Source: Methylosinus trichosporium OB3b
GTDB lineage: Bacteria > Pseudomonadota > Alphaproteobacteria > Rhizobiales > Beijerinckiaceae
Assembly (NCBI RefSeq): GCF_002752655.1
Contig: NZ_CP023737.1
Location: forward strand, 930,001-994,000
Direction: 5' to 3'
Length of the DNA: 64,000 nucleotides
Shown: positions 25,443 through 33,144 of the stretch, one piece after another
Layout: each line of letters starts with the position of its first letter
Position numbering within the stretch: position 1 is the stretch's first letter
Notes under the pieces: model-generated
The model's database searches: none
Seen by the model: only the letters and a program-made list of their open reading frames with translations
Told to the model about the DNA's origin: nothing
Translations under genes and position numbers: made by a program

Positions 25443-26591
25443 CTAACCGACCCGCCCCGGCGTCACCCGCAATAGATCGGCGCGGCCAGTGAGCGAATCG
25501 AAGACGCGCGGGTCGGCGCCCGTCATCCACACCTGTCCGCCGATGCGCGCCAGCGCCTCGAACAGAGCCTCGCGGCGCAATGCGTCGAAATGGGCGGCGA
25601 TCTCGTCCAGCAACAGCAGCGGCGCCGTCCCGGTCGTCGCCGCGACGAGGCGCGCATGCGCGAGCACCAAGCCGGTCAGCAGCGCCTTCTGCTCGCCCGT
25701 GGAGCAGGCGCGAGCCGCCTCGTCCTTGGGACCGTGGCGCACGAGAAGATCGCTCGCCTGCGGCCCGCTCAGCGTGCGGCCGGCGGCGGCGTCGCGGCGG
25801 CGCATGGCCGCTAGCACGGAGCGGTAATGATCCTCGACGCGCAGCGCCGGCTCCTCGCCGACTAAGCGCTCAAGCTCGCCGTCGATCGACAGCTCGGCGA
25901 AGGGAAAGGGCGAGGCGTCGTCGCGCTCGGCCGCGATCAGAGCGCGCAGGCGCTCCACCGTGTCGCGCCGCGCCGCGGCGACGGCGACGGCGAGCGCCGC
26001 GATCTCGCGCTCCGCCGCCGTGAGCCAGCGGCTGTCCGCCTGCTCCTCAGCGAGCAGGCGATTGCGGTTGCGCAAGGCCCGCTCGAGGCGCGCCGCGCGC
26101 GCGCCATGCTCGGCGTCGACGCTCATCGTCAGCCGATCGAGGAAACGGCGCCGATCGCCCGCCGATCCGGCGAAGAGTCCGTCCATCGCCGGCGTCAGCC
26201 ATAGCGGCCGCAGATGATCGGCGAAAGCGCGCGCGGAGGAGACCGGAACGCGATCGATGCGGAAGCGGCGCGCGGGAGTCTCGCCGGGCGCGCCGATCTC
26301 GAAGCCGTGCCCGAGCTGCATGAGACGGTCGTCGCTGTCGAGATCGATCGAGACTGCGAAGCCCCCCGCCCCCTGGCGCCGCGCGCATTCGGCGATCTCG
26401 GCGCCGCGCAGCCCGCGGCCGGGAGAAAACAGCGACAGAGCCTCGAGGATGTTGGTCTTGCCGGCGCCGTTCTCGCCGGTCAGCGCGACGAGCGGCGACA
26501 GGATCGCGATATCGAGCGCGGCGTAGGAACGGAAATCGGCGAGCCGCAGCCGGCGCACGCGTGGGGCGAGGGGCGGATCGGCGCTGATCAT
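25443..26591 (-). CDS. recF: DNA replication and repair protein RecF
   Basis: RecF is an SMC-like ATPase that loads RecA at gaps through RecFOR. Residues about 10-50 give LRLADFRSYAALDI and Walker A GENGAGKTNILEALSLF, and the C-terminal part has the ABC signature region STGEQKALLTGLVLAHA, Walker B LLLLDEIAAHFD and the final MTGAD. The 382-aa length is standard. The start at 26591 (MISADPPLAPRVRR) is used as the frame upstream lacks conserved sequence. It is not next to dnaA or dnaN here, as is common in Hyphomicrobiales. Confidence 0.94.
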   Translation of the reverse strand: MISADPPLAPRVRRLRLADFRSYAALDIAILSPLVALTGENGAGKTNILEALSLFSPGRGLRGAEIAECARRQGAGGFAVSIDLDSDDRLMQLGHGFEIGAPGETPARRFRIDRVPVSSARAFADHLRPLWLTPAMDGLFAGSAGDRRRFLDRLTMSVDAEHGARAARLERALRNRNRLLAEEQADSRWLTAAEREIAALAVAVAAARRDTVERLRALIAAERDDASPFPFAELSIDGELERLVGEEPALRVEDHYRSVLAAMRRRDAAAGRTLSGPQASDLLVRHGPKDEAARACSTGEQKALLTGLVLAHARLVAATTGTAPLLLLDEIAAHFDALRREALFEALARIGGQVWMTGADPRVFDSLTGRADLLRVTPGRVG

Positions 26592-26636
26592 CGAGCCTGC
26601 AATATCACGTCGGCGACCCGAGCCGGACGATAGGTG

Positions 26637-26676
26637 CAAAAAAACCGCCGCCGGACGGGTGGCGTCCAGCGGCGGC
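26637..26676 (-). terminator. Rho-independent terminator of the Cys-rich gene
   Basis: Read on the minus strand, CCGCCGCTGGACG pairs with CGTCCGGCGGCGG across a 5-nt loop and is followed by seven T. It lies 33 nt after the stop at 26709, upstream of recF. Confidence 0.8.
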
Positions 26677-26708
26677 CGATTCGCTTCCGCTATGCGGACG
26701 TCAGATCC

Positions 26709-26966
26709 TTACTGAACCTGCAGAACCTTGTCGCCATAAGCGACGCAATCGCACTTCTGGAAGCAAGCGGCGGAGTCCGCCTTGAGCTTCGCCATGTTGG
26801 AGCTGTAGTGCTGCTTGCCGCTGATCCAGCCGTCCTCGCACTTCTCCGAGCACTTCGCCTGCTTGTCCACATCCACGTCGGCCTTCTTGGGGTCGCATTC
26901 CGCGAAAGCGGCGCCGGAAGCCCCGACGAACAGAGCGGCGGCGGCGATAAGGGCGTAGAATTTCAT
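26709..26966 (-). CDS. Small secreted six-cysteine protein, hypothetical
   Basis: An 85-aa precursor with a clean signal peptide (MKFYALIAAAALFVGASG, cleavage near AAFA). The mature part of about 63 residues has six Cys: one near the new N-terminus (ECDPKKAD), a CSEKC pair and a CFQKCDC cluster. It is Lys/Asp-rich. The CxxxC and CxC spacing suggests disulfides or metal binding in the periplasm. A strong terminator follows, so it is a defined transcription unit. No named family recognised. Confidence 0.7.
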   Translation of the reverse strand: MKFYALIAAAALFVGASGAAFAECDPKKADVDVDKQAKCSEKCEDGWISGKQHYSSNMAKLKADSAACFQKCDCVAYGDKVLQVQ

Positions 26967-27449
26967 CTCTGTCTTCCCTCTTCTTCTCTTGACTTCATTC
27001 TTGCTTTTCGACGCCGGCGTTCCACCCTTGTCAGCGTGACCTCGGCGTCGTCGATCCTCTAGAAATCCTTCGCTTCTGGCAAGCGCGGCGGAGCGGCGTC
27101 GGACCTTGGGTCTTGCGCCGTGCGCCGAACGGACAGCCAAATCGTTCTCGTGCGAGGCCTCGCGCCGGTCGCGGTCGTCGGGCTCGACGCACGAACAGTC
27201 GGGACCCGCCGAGTGCGAAAGCCGAAGCCGTGTTTCCACGAAAGCCGCAGCCGCCGTCGCCGGGACGCGAATTCTTCCTTCCCTCTTCTCTTCGGGGGTT
27301 CGACCCTTCTTCTTGTTCTCGGGCGCGTTGCCCCGTGGGGCAAATAGGCCGTTCTCTACGGAGCTGTCAACAATAGACGACAGTTTCGTTACGCGCGTCT
27401 CGCGAGCGGCTCGAAGTCCTGCAATGCAACGCGCTGTCGAGGCCGACGA
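26967..27449. other. Intergenic region between the six-Cys gene and ssb
   Basis: These 483 bp separate two genes on the same strand. A GC-rich inverted repeat lies near 27333-27347 (GCCCCGTGGGGC). Frames in this stretch lack domain or start-site support. The promoter of the six-Cys gene is presumably within about 150 nt of 26966. Confidence 0.4.
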
Positions 27450-27986
27450 TCAGAAGGGAATGTCGTCGTCCAGCTGATCGGAGAGGCGGCCGCCGCCGGC
27501 CGGAGCGGGCGCGGGCGCGCGGTCGCCGGACGAGCGCTCCATCGGCGAGGAGCGTCCGAAACTGGAGCCGCCGCCGCTGCTCGATCCATAGCCCCCGCCG
27601 CCGCCTTCATAATCACCGGCGCCGGCGCCGCCGCCGCGACTGTCGAGCAGCGCCAGCTCGCCGCGGAAGCGCTGCAGAACGACATCGGTCGCGCGGCGCT
27701 GAATCCCATCCTTGTCCTGATATTCGCGCGTCTGCAGCTGGCCCTCGAGATAGATCTTGGAGCCCTTGCGGCAGTACTGCTCGGCGATCTTCGCGAGATT
27801 CTCGTTGAAGATCGACACATTGTGCCATTCGGTGCGCTCGCGCCGCTCGCCGGTGTTGCGATCCCGCCAGCTTTCCGACGTCGCCACCGAGAAGGAGACG
27901 ACGCGGTCGCCGGAAGGAAGCGTGCGCACCTCCGGATCACGCCCCAGATTGCCGACCAGGATCACCTTGTTGACGCTGCCCGCCAT
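27450..27986 (-). CDS. ssb: Single-stranded DNA-binding protein
   Basis: SSB coats single-stranded DNA in replication, repair and recombination. The 178-aa protein has the OB fold at residues 1-112 (SVNKVILVGNLGRDPEVRTL; SVATSESWRDRNTGE; EWHNVSIFNENLAKIAEQY), a Gly/Ser-rich disordered linker, and the acidic tip DDDIPF that recruits partner proteins. The length is normal for alphaproteobacteria. It is monocistronic. Confidence 0.96.
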   Translation of the reverse strand: MAGSVNKVILVGNLGRDPEVRTLPSGDRVVSFSVATSESWRDRNTGERRERTEWHNVSIFNENLAKIAEQYCRKGSKIYLEGQLQTREYQDKDGIQRRATDVVLQRFRGELALLDSRGGGAGAGDYEGGGGGYGSSSGGGSSFGRSSPMERSSGDRAPAPAPAGGGRLSDQLDDDIPF

Positions 27987-28320
27987 CGCCTTCTCCCTTC
28001 AGAACCCGGCTACTTTAATTCGAACCAATGGACGCCGGCGGATATAGGTTCCGTTGTCCACAGTAAAGCGCCCGCTTATGTTCTATTTTCGTTCTAGCAG
28101 CACGCCGCCCCTCGCGCAAGCGGACCGCGCCGCGCTTTCGCCGGGAGCTCTGTCGCGCGAAGCTCTCGCGGGCGCGCTCGCAATGCGCTAGAATCTTATC
28201 CGATCCGATTGGATCGGATAAGATTCTAGCGCTCTTTCGCTCGAGCGAATTCTGATCGATCGAACGATTCCGTTCGATCGGAAAGCGCTCTAGAACGACC
28301 CATCGCAACGGGCCACTCTC
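27987..28320. other. Divergent region ssb / gamma-glutamylcyclotransferase-like gene
   Basis: These 334 bp contain the ssb promoter region (near 28000-28100) and a double palindrome of repeat family A (28185-28293). No gene is supported. Confidence 0.5.
28185..28293. repeat. Palindromic repeat family A, copy 3 (double palindrome)
   Basis: A perfect 22-bp inverted repeat (arms 28185-28206 and 28211-28232, beginning GCGCTAGAATC) is followed by the family core CGATCGAACG-attc-CGTTCGATCG at 28257-28280 and AAAGCGCTCTAG. The layout matches copy 1 at 20301, although the first palindrome has a different sequence. Confidence 0.88.
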
Positions 28321-28773
28321 ATGCCGCTCTATTTCGCCTATGGCGCCAATATGGACACGGCCGCGATGGCGCGGCGCTGCCCGCGCTCGCGCCCGCTCGG
28401 CCGCGCCCGGCTCGCCCGTCATCGCTTCGTGGTGCTGGAGACCGGCTTCGCCGGCGTGATGCGCGACAATCGCGCCGATGTTCATGGTCTTCTATGGGAT
28501 CTCTCCCTCGCCGATGCGCCGGCGCTCGACCGCTATGAGGATGTGGCGCGCGGCCTCTATCGAAAGCTCGTGCTGCCGGTGCTGCGCGAGCGCGCGGCCG
28601 GCTCGGTCCATGCGCTCGTCTATGTCGGCGCCGCGACGCGTGAAGGCGCGCCGGCGCCGGGCTATATGGAGAGCGTCGCCGCCGCCGCCCACGCGGCGGC
28701 GCTGCCCGCCGCCTATGTCGCTCATCTCGACAGCCTCGTCCCTCGCGCGCCCCTTCGCGGCGCGTCTTCGTGA
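28321..28773 (+). CDS. Gamma-glutamylcyclotransferase-family protein
   Basis: A 150-aa cytosolic protein with the fold-defining N-terminus LYFAYGANMD and a later YEDVARGLYRK segment where the catalytic Glu resides in this family (AIG2/GGCT-like). Such enzymes cyclise gamma-glutamyl amines to 5-oxoproline or related products; the substrate is unknown. Its stop overlaps the likely GTG start of panC (28770-28773), so the two are co-translated. Confidence 0.8.
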   Translation: MPLYFAYGANMDTAAMARRCPRSRPLGRARLARHRFVVLETGFAGVMRDNRADVHGLLWDLSLADAPALDRYEDVARGLYRKLVLPVLRERAAGSVHALVYVGAATREGAPAPGYMESVAAAAHAAALPAAYVAHLDSLVPRAPLRGASS

Positions 28774-29654
28774 GCCGCGCCATGACCAGTTCCGCCCCTT
28801 CCGTTCCCCTCGTCGGCTCGCTCGCCGAGCTGCGGCGCCGCGTCGCGGACTGGCGCGCGCGCGGGGAGAGAATCGGCTTCGTCCCCACCATGGGCGCGCT
28901 GCACGACGGCCATCTCTCGCTCGTCGAGGAGGCGCGGCGGCGCGCCGAGCGCGTCGTCGTCTCGGTGTTCGTCAATCCGACCCAATTCGCGGCGAATGAG
29001 GATTTCGGCCGCTATCCGCGCATGCTCGAGGCCGATCTCGACCGGCTCGCGCGCGTCGCCGCCGACCTCTGCTATGCGCCGGCGGTGGAGGAGATGTATC
29101 CGCCGGGTTTTTCAACCGGCGTGACCGTCGGCGGGCCCGCCGAAGCCGATCTCGAGGACCGGTTCCGACCGACTCATTTCGCCGGCGTCGCCGTCGTCGT
29201 CGCCAAGCTGCTCAATCAGGCGGAGCCGGACATCGCCGTGTTCGGCGAGAAGGATTACCAGCAATTGCTGGTGATCCGGCGCATGGCGCGGGACCTCGAC
29301 CTGCGCGCCGAGATCGTCGGCGCGCCGACATTGCGCGAAGCCGACGGGCTCGCCATGTCCTCGCGCAACGTCTATCTTTCGGATGAGGAGCGGCGAGTCG
29401 CGCCGGCGCTGCATCGCGCGCTCGTCGCGGCGGCCGGGCGGATCTCGGCGGGCGAGCCGATCGGCCATGTGATGGGCGAAGCGCGCGAGGAGGTCGCGAC
29501 GGCGGGCTTCGCCATAGATTATCTCGAGGCGCGCCATGCGCTGACGCTGGCGCGCATCGCGCGTCGGCAGGATGGCCCCGCCCGGCTGCTCGCCGCCGCG
29601 CGCCTCGGCGCGACGCGGCTCATCGACAACATTGCCGTCGAGGAGGCCCGATGA
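28770..29654 (+). CDS. panC: Pantoate--beta-alanine ligase
   Basis: The enzyme joins pantoate and beta-alanine with ATP to make pantothenate. The 294-aa protein has the nucleotidyltransferase motif MGALHDGHLSLVEEA (HxGH), FVNPTQF, EKDYQQL, and MSSRNVYLS. The GTG at 28770 overlaps the upstream stop; an ATG at 28782 is an equally plausible start and would remove four residues. It overlaps the acylphosphatase gene by 4 nt, so 28321-30768 forms a tight operon of four genes. Confidence 0.94.
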   Translation: MSRAMTSSAPSVPLVGSLAELRRRVADWRARGERIGFVPTMGALHDGHLSLVEEARRRAERVVVSVFVNPTQFAANEDFGRYPRMLEADLDRLARVAADLCYAPAVEEMYPPGFSTGVTVGGPAEADLEDRFRPTHFAGVAVVVAKLLNQAEPDIAVFGEKDYQQLLVIRRMARDLDLRAEIVGAPTLREADGLAMSSRNVYLSDEERRVAPALHRALVAAAGRISAGEPIGHVMGEAREEVATAGFAIDYLEARHALTLARIARRQDGPARLLAAARLGATRLIDNIAVEEAR

Positions 29655-29950
29655 ATTTCCAGGATCGCCGCATTCTACGCATCATCGTGGAGGGCCGCGT
29701 GCAAGGCGTCGGCTTTCGCGCCTTCGTCGCGCGCGAGGCCGGGCGGCTCGCGCTCGAAGGCTGGGCGAGCAACCGCCGCGACGGCTCGGTGGAGATTGTC
29801 GCGGGCGGTCCCGCGGCGGCGATCGAGGCGCTCGTCGCCGCCGCGCGGCGCGGACCGCCGGCGGCCCGGGTCGACGCGCTGCGCTGCGACGACGCCGAGG
29901 AAGCCGTCCTGCGCGAGGGCGCGGGCGACATCGGCTTTCCGCCCGCATGA
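29651..29950 (+). CDS. acyP: Acylphosphatase
   Basis: A 99-aa cytosolic enzyme hydrolysing acyl phosphates. It shows the two catalytic motifs, GRVQGVGFRAFVAREA with the phosphate-binding Arg, and GWASNRRDGSVEIVAGG with the catalytic Asn. Length is standard. ATGA overlaps join it to panC upstream and to cysQ downstream (29947-29950). Confidence 0.93.
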   Translation: MNFQDRRILRIIVEGRVQGVGFRAFVAREAGRLALEGWASNRRDGSVEIVAGGPAAAIEALVAAARRGPPAARVDALRCDDAEEAVLREGAGDIGFPPA

Positions 29951-30768
29951 TGATCGACGATCGCGAGCGCGATCGCCTCGCACTGGCTTTCGCCGATCTT
30001 TCGGCGCGCGCCGGCGTCATCGCCATGGATGTTCTCGCGGCGCCCGATATCGTCGCACGGCTCAAGAACGATTCGAGCCCGGTCAGCGAGGCCGACGAGC
30101 GGATCGAGGCCATGCTGCTCGCCGAGCTCGCCATCATCGCACCGGGCGTTCCGATCGTCGCCGAGGAGGCGGCCGCCAAGGGCGTGATTCCCGGCGCCGC
30201 CGACCTCTTCCTGCTCGTCGACCCACTCGACGGCACGCGCGAGTTTCTGGCGCGGAGCGGCGAGTTCACCGTCAATATCGGGCTCGTCTGCGACGGCGTC
30301 CCCTGCGCCGGCGCCGTGTTCGCGCCCGCGCTCGGGCAATTATGGTTCGCGGGCGCGCTCGCCTATGGCGCCGCCGCCGCCCCCGGCGCGCCGGCGCCGC
30401 CGCCGGACGCATGGCGCCGGCTGGCGACGCGGAAGACTCCGCCGACCGGGCCGACGGCTCTCGTCAGCCGCTCGCATATCGACGCGGAGACCCAGGCCTT
30501 TCTGCGCGCGCATGGCGTGACGGAGATTCGCGACGCCGGCTCCTCGGTCAAATTCTGCCGGCTCGCGGAGGGCGGCGCCGATCTCTATCCCCGCTTCGGG
30601 CCGACCATGGAGTGGGACACCGCCGCGGGCGACGCCGTGCTGCGCGCCGCCGGCGGCGCCGTGCTCGATCCCTCCGGCCGTCCGCTGCGTTACGGCAAGG
30701 CCGAGGCCGGCTATCGCAACGGCCCCTTCATCGCGCTGGGAGATCCGACCGACGCAAGATTTTGTTAA
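29947..30768 (+). CDS. cysQ: 3'(2'),5'-bisphosphate nucleotidase (CysQ, inositol-monophosphatase family)
   Basis: The enzyme removes the 3'-phosphate from PAP, a by-product of sulfate assimilation. The 273-aa protein carries the metal-binding motifs VAEEAAAKG, DPLDGTREF and MEWDTAAGDAVL in order, as in the lithium-sensitive Mg-dependent phosphatase family. The motif order and the SSVKFCRLAEGGADLYPRFG segment are CysQ-like rather than IMPase-like. It is the last gene of the operon beginning at 28321. Confidence 0.88.
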   Translation: MMIDDRERDRLALAFADLSARAGVIAMDVLAAPDIVARLKNDSSPVSEADERIEAMLLAELAIIAPGVPIVAEEAAAKGVIPGAADLFLLVDPLDGTREFLARSGEFTVNIGLVCDGVPCAGAVFAPALGQLWFAGALAYGAAAAPGAPAPPPDAWRRLATRKTPPTGPTALVSRSHIDAETQAFLRAHGVTEIRDAGSSVKFCRLAEGGADLYPRFGPTMEWDTAAGDAVLRAAGGAVLDPSGRPLRYGKAEAGYRNGPFIALGDPTDARFC

Positions 30769-30843
30769 GCTTCGCGCGAGATTCTTGGCCTCGGCAAGCG
30801 TGGAGCCGGCTCGGCGCTCGCGCCTCGCCGAGGAGTTTTCCGC

Positions 30844-31431
30844 ATGAGCGCTGCGTCTTCGTCCTCCCGCAGGGATATTCTCGCTCTCGCCGGCGCCTGC
30901 GCGCTGGCGCCGGCCCTTCCCGCCTTTGCAGCCCGTGAAGAGCGGCCCGAGGACATGTCGGGCGACGAGGTGGTTCGAAGCGGCCACCGCTTCTTCGGCT
31001 CCATCGCCCGCAATCTGGCGCTCGCCGTACAGGAGGCCGCGCGCCGCTGGGGCCAGCCCAACGCCTATGTGCTCGGCCAGGAGGCCTCGGGCGCCTTCGT
31101 CGGCGGGCTGCGCTATGGCGAGGGCGTGATGTTCACCCGCAACGCCGGCAAGAAACGCGTCTATTGGCAGGGACCGACGCTCGGCTTCGACGCCGGCGCC
31201 GACGGCGACCGCACCATGATGCTCGTCTACAACCTGCCTTCGGCCGAGGCGATCTACACGCGCTTCGGCGGCGTCGACGGCTCCGCCTACCTCGTCGGCG
31301 GGCTCGGGCTGACCGAGCTGATGGCGGGCGATATCGTGCTCGCGCCGATCCGCTCGGGCGTCGGCGCGCGCCTCGGCGTCAGCTTCGGCTATCTGAAATT
31401 CACGCGCGAAGCGACCTGGAACCCCTTCTGA
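30844..31431 (+). CDS. DUF1134 protein (EipA-like envelope protein)
   Basis: A 195-aa exported protein. The N-terminus MSAASSSSRRDILALAGACA is a signal peptide with a twin-arginine look, cleavage near AFAA. The C-terminal two-thirds matches the DUF1134/EipA domain, with GFDAGADGDRTMMLVYNLP, GGVDGSAYLVGGLGLT and the terminal GYLKFTREATWNPF. EipA supports envelope integrity in Brucella and Caulobacter relatives. GAGG about 10 nt before the ATG supports the start. Confidence 0.85.
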   Translation: MSAASSSSRRDILALAGACALAPALPAFAAREERPEDMSGDEVVRSGHRFFGSIARNLALAVQEAARRWGQPNAYVLGQEASGAFVGGLRYGEGVMFTRNAGKKRVYWQGPTLGFDAGADGDRTMMLVYNLPSAEAIYTRFGGVDGSAYLVGGLGLTELMAGDIVLAPIRSGVGARLGVSFGYLKFTREATWNPF

Positions 31432-31562
31432 CGGGCCGCGCCCTCCCCGGCTCTTTCCACCTTGCGACAGATCGTCGCGCCGTTCGCGCCTCGTCTCGGC
31501 GGCCGCAGGCGCGTAAGCTGCGGACAAGCGCTGGATCGCGAGACGCCGGTCGAGAGGAGCTC

Positions 31563-31670
31563 ATGCGGAACGCCGATGACAGCAGAGAGATGGTGCGGCT
31601 CGCCGCCATCATAGCGATTGTCGCAGTCGTCTCCATGGCTGTCGCGGTCGGCCTGCGCATGTGGAAATGA
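31563..31670 (+). CDS. Small single-pass membrane peptide (35 aa)
   Basis: MRNADDSREMVRLAAIIAIV and the following hydrophobic residues make one transmembrane helix with a short charged N-terminus and a GLRMWK end. AGGAG stands 6 nt before the ATG, and a strong terminator follows at 31691, both supporting a real small gene. Function unknown. Confidence 0.5.
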   Translation: MRNADDSREMVRLAAIIAIVAVVSMAVAVGLRMWK

Positions 31671-31690
31671 TCGCACCCCGCGACAGACGC

Positions 31691-31732
31691 AAAATCCGGG
31701 AGCCGCCCGGCAGGACGGCTCCCGGATTTTTT
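31691..31732 (+). terminator. Rho-independent terminator
   Basis: AATCCGGGAGCCG pairs with CGGCTCCCGGATT across a loop and is followed by TTTTTT. It ends the small membrane peptide unit and, with AAAA on the other side, can also act on the convergent gene at 31755-31886. Confidence 0.85.
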
Positions 31733-31754
31733 GTCGAAGCTTAGTCGCTCGGAA

Positions 31755-31886
31755 TCAGAAGCCGCCGTGCGAAATGATCGGCGCGTAATGGATGAGCGTG
31801 AAAATCAAGCCCACCGCACCGAGGAACCAAGCGAGCGACTTGACCATCTCCTTGCCGGACCGCTGCATGGGATTGTCGGACATCAT
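31755..31886 (-). CDS. 43-aa membrane protein of the putative copper module
   Basis: MMSDNPMQRSGKEMVKSLAW starts the protein, one transmembrane helix spans about residues 17-39, and it ends ISHGGF. GGTGGAG 7 nt upstream of the ATG at 31886 supports the start. Its upstream region carries a palindrome (31964-31976) shared with two other units of the locus, 78 nt before the start. A diverged duplicate of the gene and its leader lies at 32147-32352. No known family recognised; the small size suggests an accessory subunit or a membrane-tethered regulator peptide. Confidence 0.65.
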   Translation of the reverse strand: MMSDNPMQRSGKEMVKSLAWFLGAVGLIFTLIHYAPIISHGGF

Positions 31887-31963
31887 TTTATCTCCACCGA
31901 CGCTTCTGCTCACGACAGAAGGATGCTGAGCGCAGAAGCGTCGAGACGCCCCAGCATGTTTCG

Positions 31964-31976
31964 TCGCAGTACGATG
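31964..31976. promoter_or_regulatory. Shared palindrome, site 1 (degenerate)
   Basis: GTCGCAGTACGAT, with 3 differences from ATCGTACTACGAT at 32340, lying 78 nt upstream of the 43-aa membrane protein gene (minus strand). One half-site (ACGAT) is intact. Confidence 0.45.
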
Positions 31977-32146
31977 CATCGCTGTGCGGAGCAAGCCTTT
32001 TTTTTGAGCTAAATGTGCTTTTCTTTCAAATGGTTCTGACAATGTTCGAGCGCGCGCCCCCGGCGCGCCGCTAATGCGGAATCGCGCCGCGAGCACGCTC
32101 GTGCGGGTCAGAGTGAATTGGAGTCTGGCCCCGGTTTCATCGTGAC

Positions 32147-32272
32147 CTATCCCGATACGTATCCGGGAGCCGCCCCGCCGGGAACGTCTCCCGGACTGCT
32201 CGTCGCTCCGACGAACCAGGCGAGCGACCTCACCGTTTCCTTGCAGGACATTTTCAAGGGACTATCAGACAT
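32147..32272 (-). pseudogene. Truncated duplicate of the 43-aa membrane protein
   Basis: MSDSPLKMSCKETVRSLAWF is clearly homologous to the first half of the 31755-31886 protein. After LAWFVGA the reading frame diverges into a Gly/Pro/Ala-rich tail with no transmembrane segment and stops at 32147. The DNA upstream (to about 32352) is also similar to that of the intact copy, including the palindrome. I infer tandem duplication followed by loss of the 3' half. Confidence 0.6.
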
Positions 32273-32339
32273 GTTTAAATCTCCGCCGACGCTTCTCCTC
32301 GAGACACCGAGCGGAGAACCGTCGAACGCCACCTCTTTA

Positions 32340-32352
32340 ATCGTACTACGAT
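32340..32352. promoter_or_regulatory. Shared palindrome, site 2
   Basis: ATCGTACTACGAT, perfect 5-bp arms around 3 nt, 68 nt upstream of the truncated duplicate's ATG (minus strand). Confidence 0.55.
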
Positions 32353-32488
32353 GCAATCTCACGATACGCAACCACATTTTTTGCATTAAATCATTTATTT
32401 CAAATAGTTATGCGAACACGCGAGCAGGCGCCGCGAAGCGGATCGCTGACGCGAACTCGCTCCGTCGACACGCTTCTCGAGCGCGTGA

Positions 32489-33070
32489 TTATTCAGATTC
32501 CGGCGCCCGCTCGTCGTCGCGGCGCTCCTTCGTGTCGTCACCCCCGTGCTCGCTTCGTCCCGACGACGCCTCGCCGCGCGTTCGCCAGCGCTCCATCGCC
32601 TCGGCGTCATGCGCATGCATCGCGTCCGGCGCTTCGACCGCGGCGTCGATCGTGACCTCTCCGGCCTTCTCGAAGACCAGGGTCATCTCAGCCGCCCAGC
32701 CCACCGGATTCATCTTCGATATGTCGACGAGCTCCACATGCGAGCCGCCGGGCGCCATGGTCACGCGGGAGAGCGGCGGCAGATAGATCGCGTCCTCGCG
32801 CGCGACGAGATGCGGAGCGATATGAAACTGTACCGAGCGGAAATCGGCGGATTTGACGCCGATCAGCCGGTCGGGCCGGTCGGCGGAGTTGACGACCAGC
32901 ATGTAGAGCTGCGCGCGCGTCTCGCCTTCGAGCGGCGCGCGCAGCCAGGGATGCTCGATCTTGATCTTGCCCACGGCATATTCATGCGCGCGCGCCGCGA
33001 ACGGCCGGCCGAGAAGGCCGGCCGCGACCGCAGCGCCGGCCGTGAGAATGCGTCGTCGATCAATGTTCAT
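32489..33070 (-). CDS. PCu(A)C-like periplasmic copper protein, predicted N-terminal histidine
   Basis: A 193-aa precursor. The signal peptide has a twin-arginine pattern (NIDRRRILTAG) and ends AARA, so mature residue 1 is His29 (HEYAVGKIKIEHPWLRAP). The domain is PCu(A)C-like (the IEHPWLRA start, APGGSHVEL near the end). The usual Met ligands of PCu(A)C are missing: FHIAPH replaces the H-x-x-M region and SHVEL replaces HxM. The C-terminal 40 residues are disordered and His/Asp/Glu-rich. GGAGG 8 nt before the ATG at 33070 sets the start. Methanotroph PCuAC proteins (PmoF) bind copper by a histidine brace at the N-terminus, which I take as the closest parallel. It lies 74 nt behind the gene at 33145-33717 and is likely co-transcribed. 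Confidence 0.75.
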   Translation of the reverse strand: MNIDRRRILTAGAAVAAGLLGRPFAARAHEYAVGKIKIEHPWLRAPLEGETRAQLYMLVVNSADRPDRLIGVKSADFRSVQFHIAPHLVAREDAIYLPPLSRVTMAPGGSHVELVDISKMNPVGWAAEMTLVFEKAGEVTIDAAVEAPDAMHAHDAEAMERWRTRGEASSGRSEHGGDDTKERRDDERAPESE

Positions 33071-33112
33071 CGCCGCCTCCGTGGATCGCCGCGCGCCCGG
33101 CGAACGAAGACG

Positions 33113-33137
33113 AGAGGGCCGCTGACGCGGCCCCTCG
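33113..33137 (-). promoter_or_regulatory. Intercistronic hairpin
   Basis: GGGCCGC and GCGGCCC form a stable stem with flanking GAG/CTC in the gap between the two copper-module genes. It has no T-run, so partial termination or mRNA processing that sets the ratio of the two products is more likely than full termination. Confidence 0.4.
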
Positions 33138-33144
33138 GCTCGGT

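Noticed and set aside
28741..28800. Separate promoter for panC
   Set aside because: The start overlaps the upstream stop codon, so operon expression is the simpler reading.
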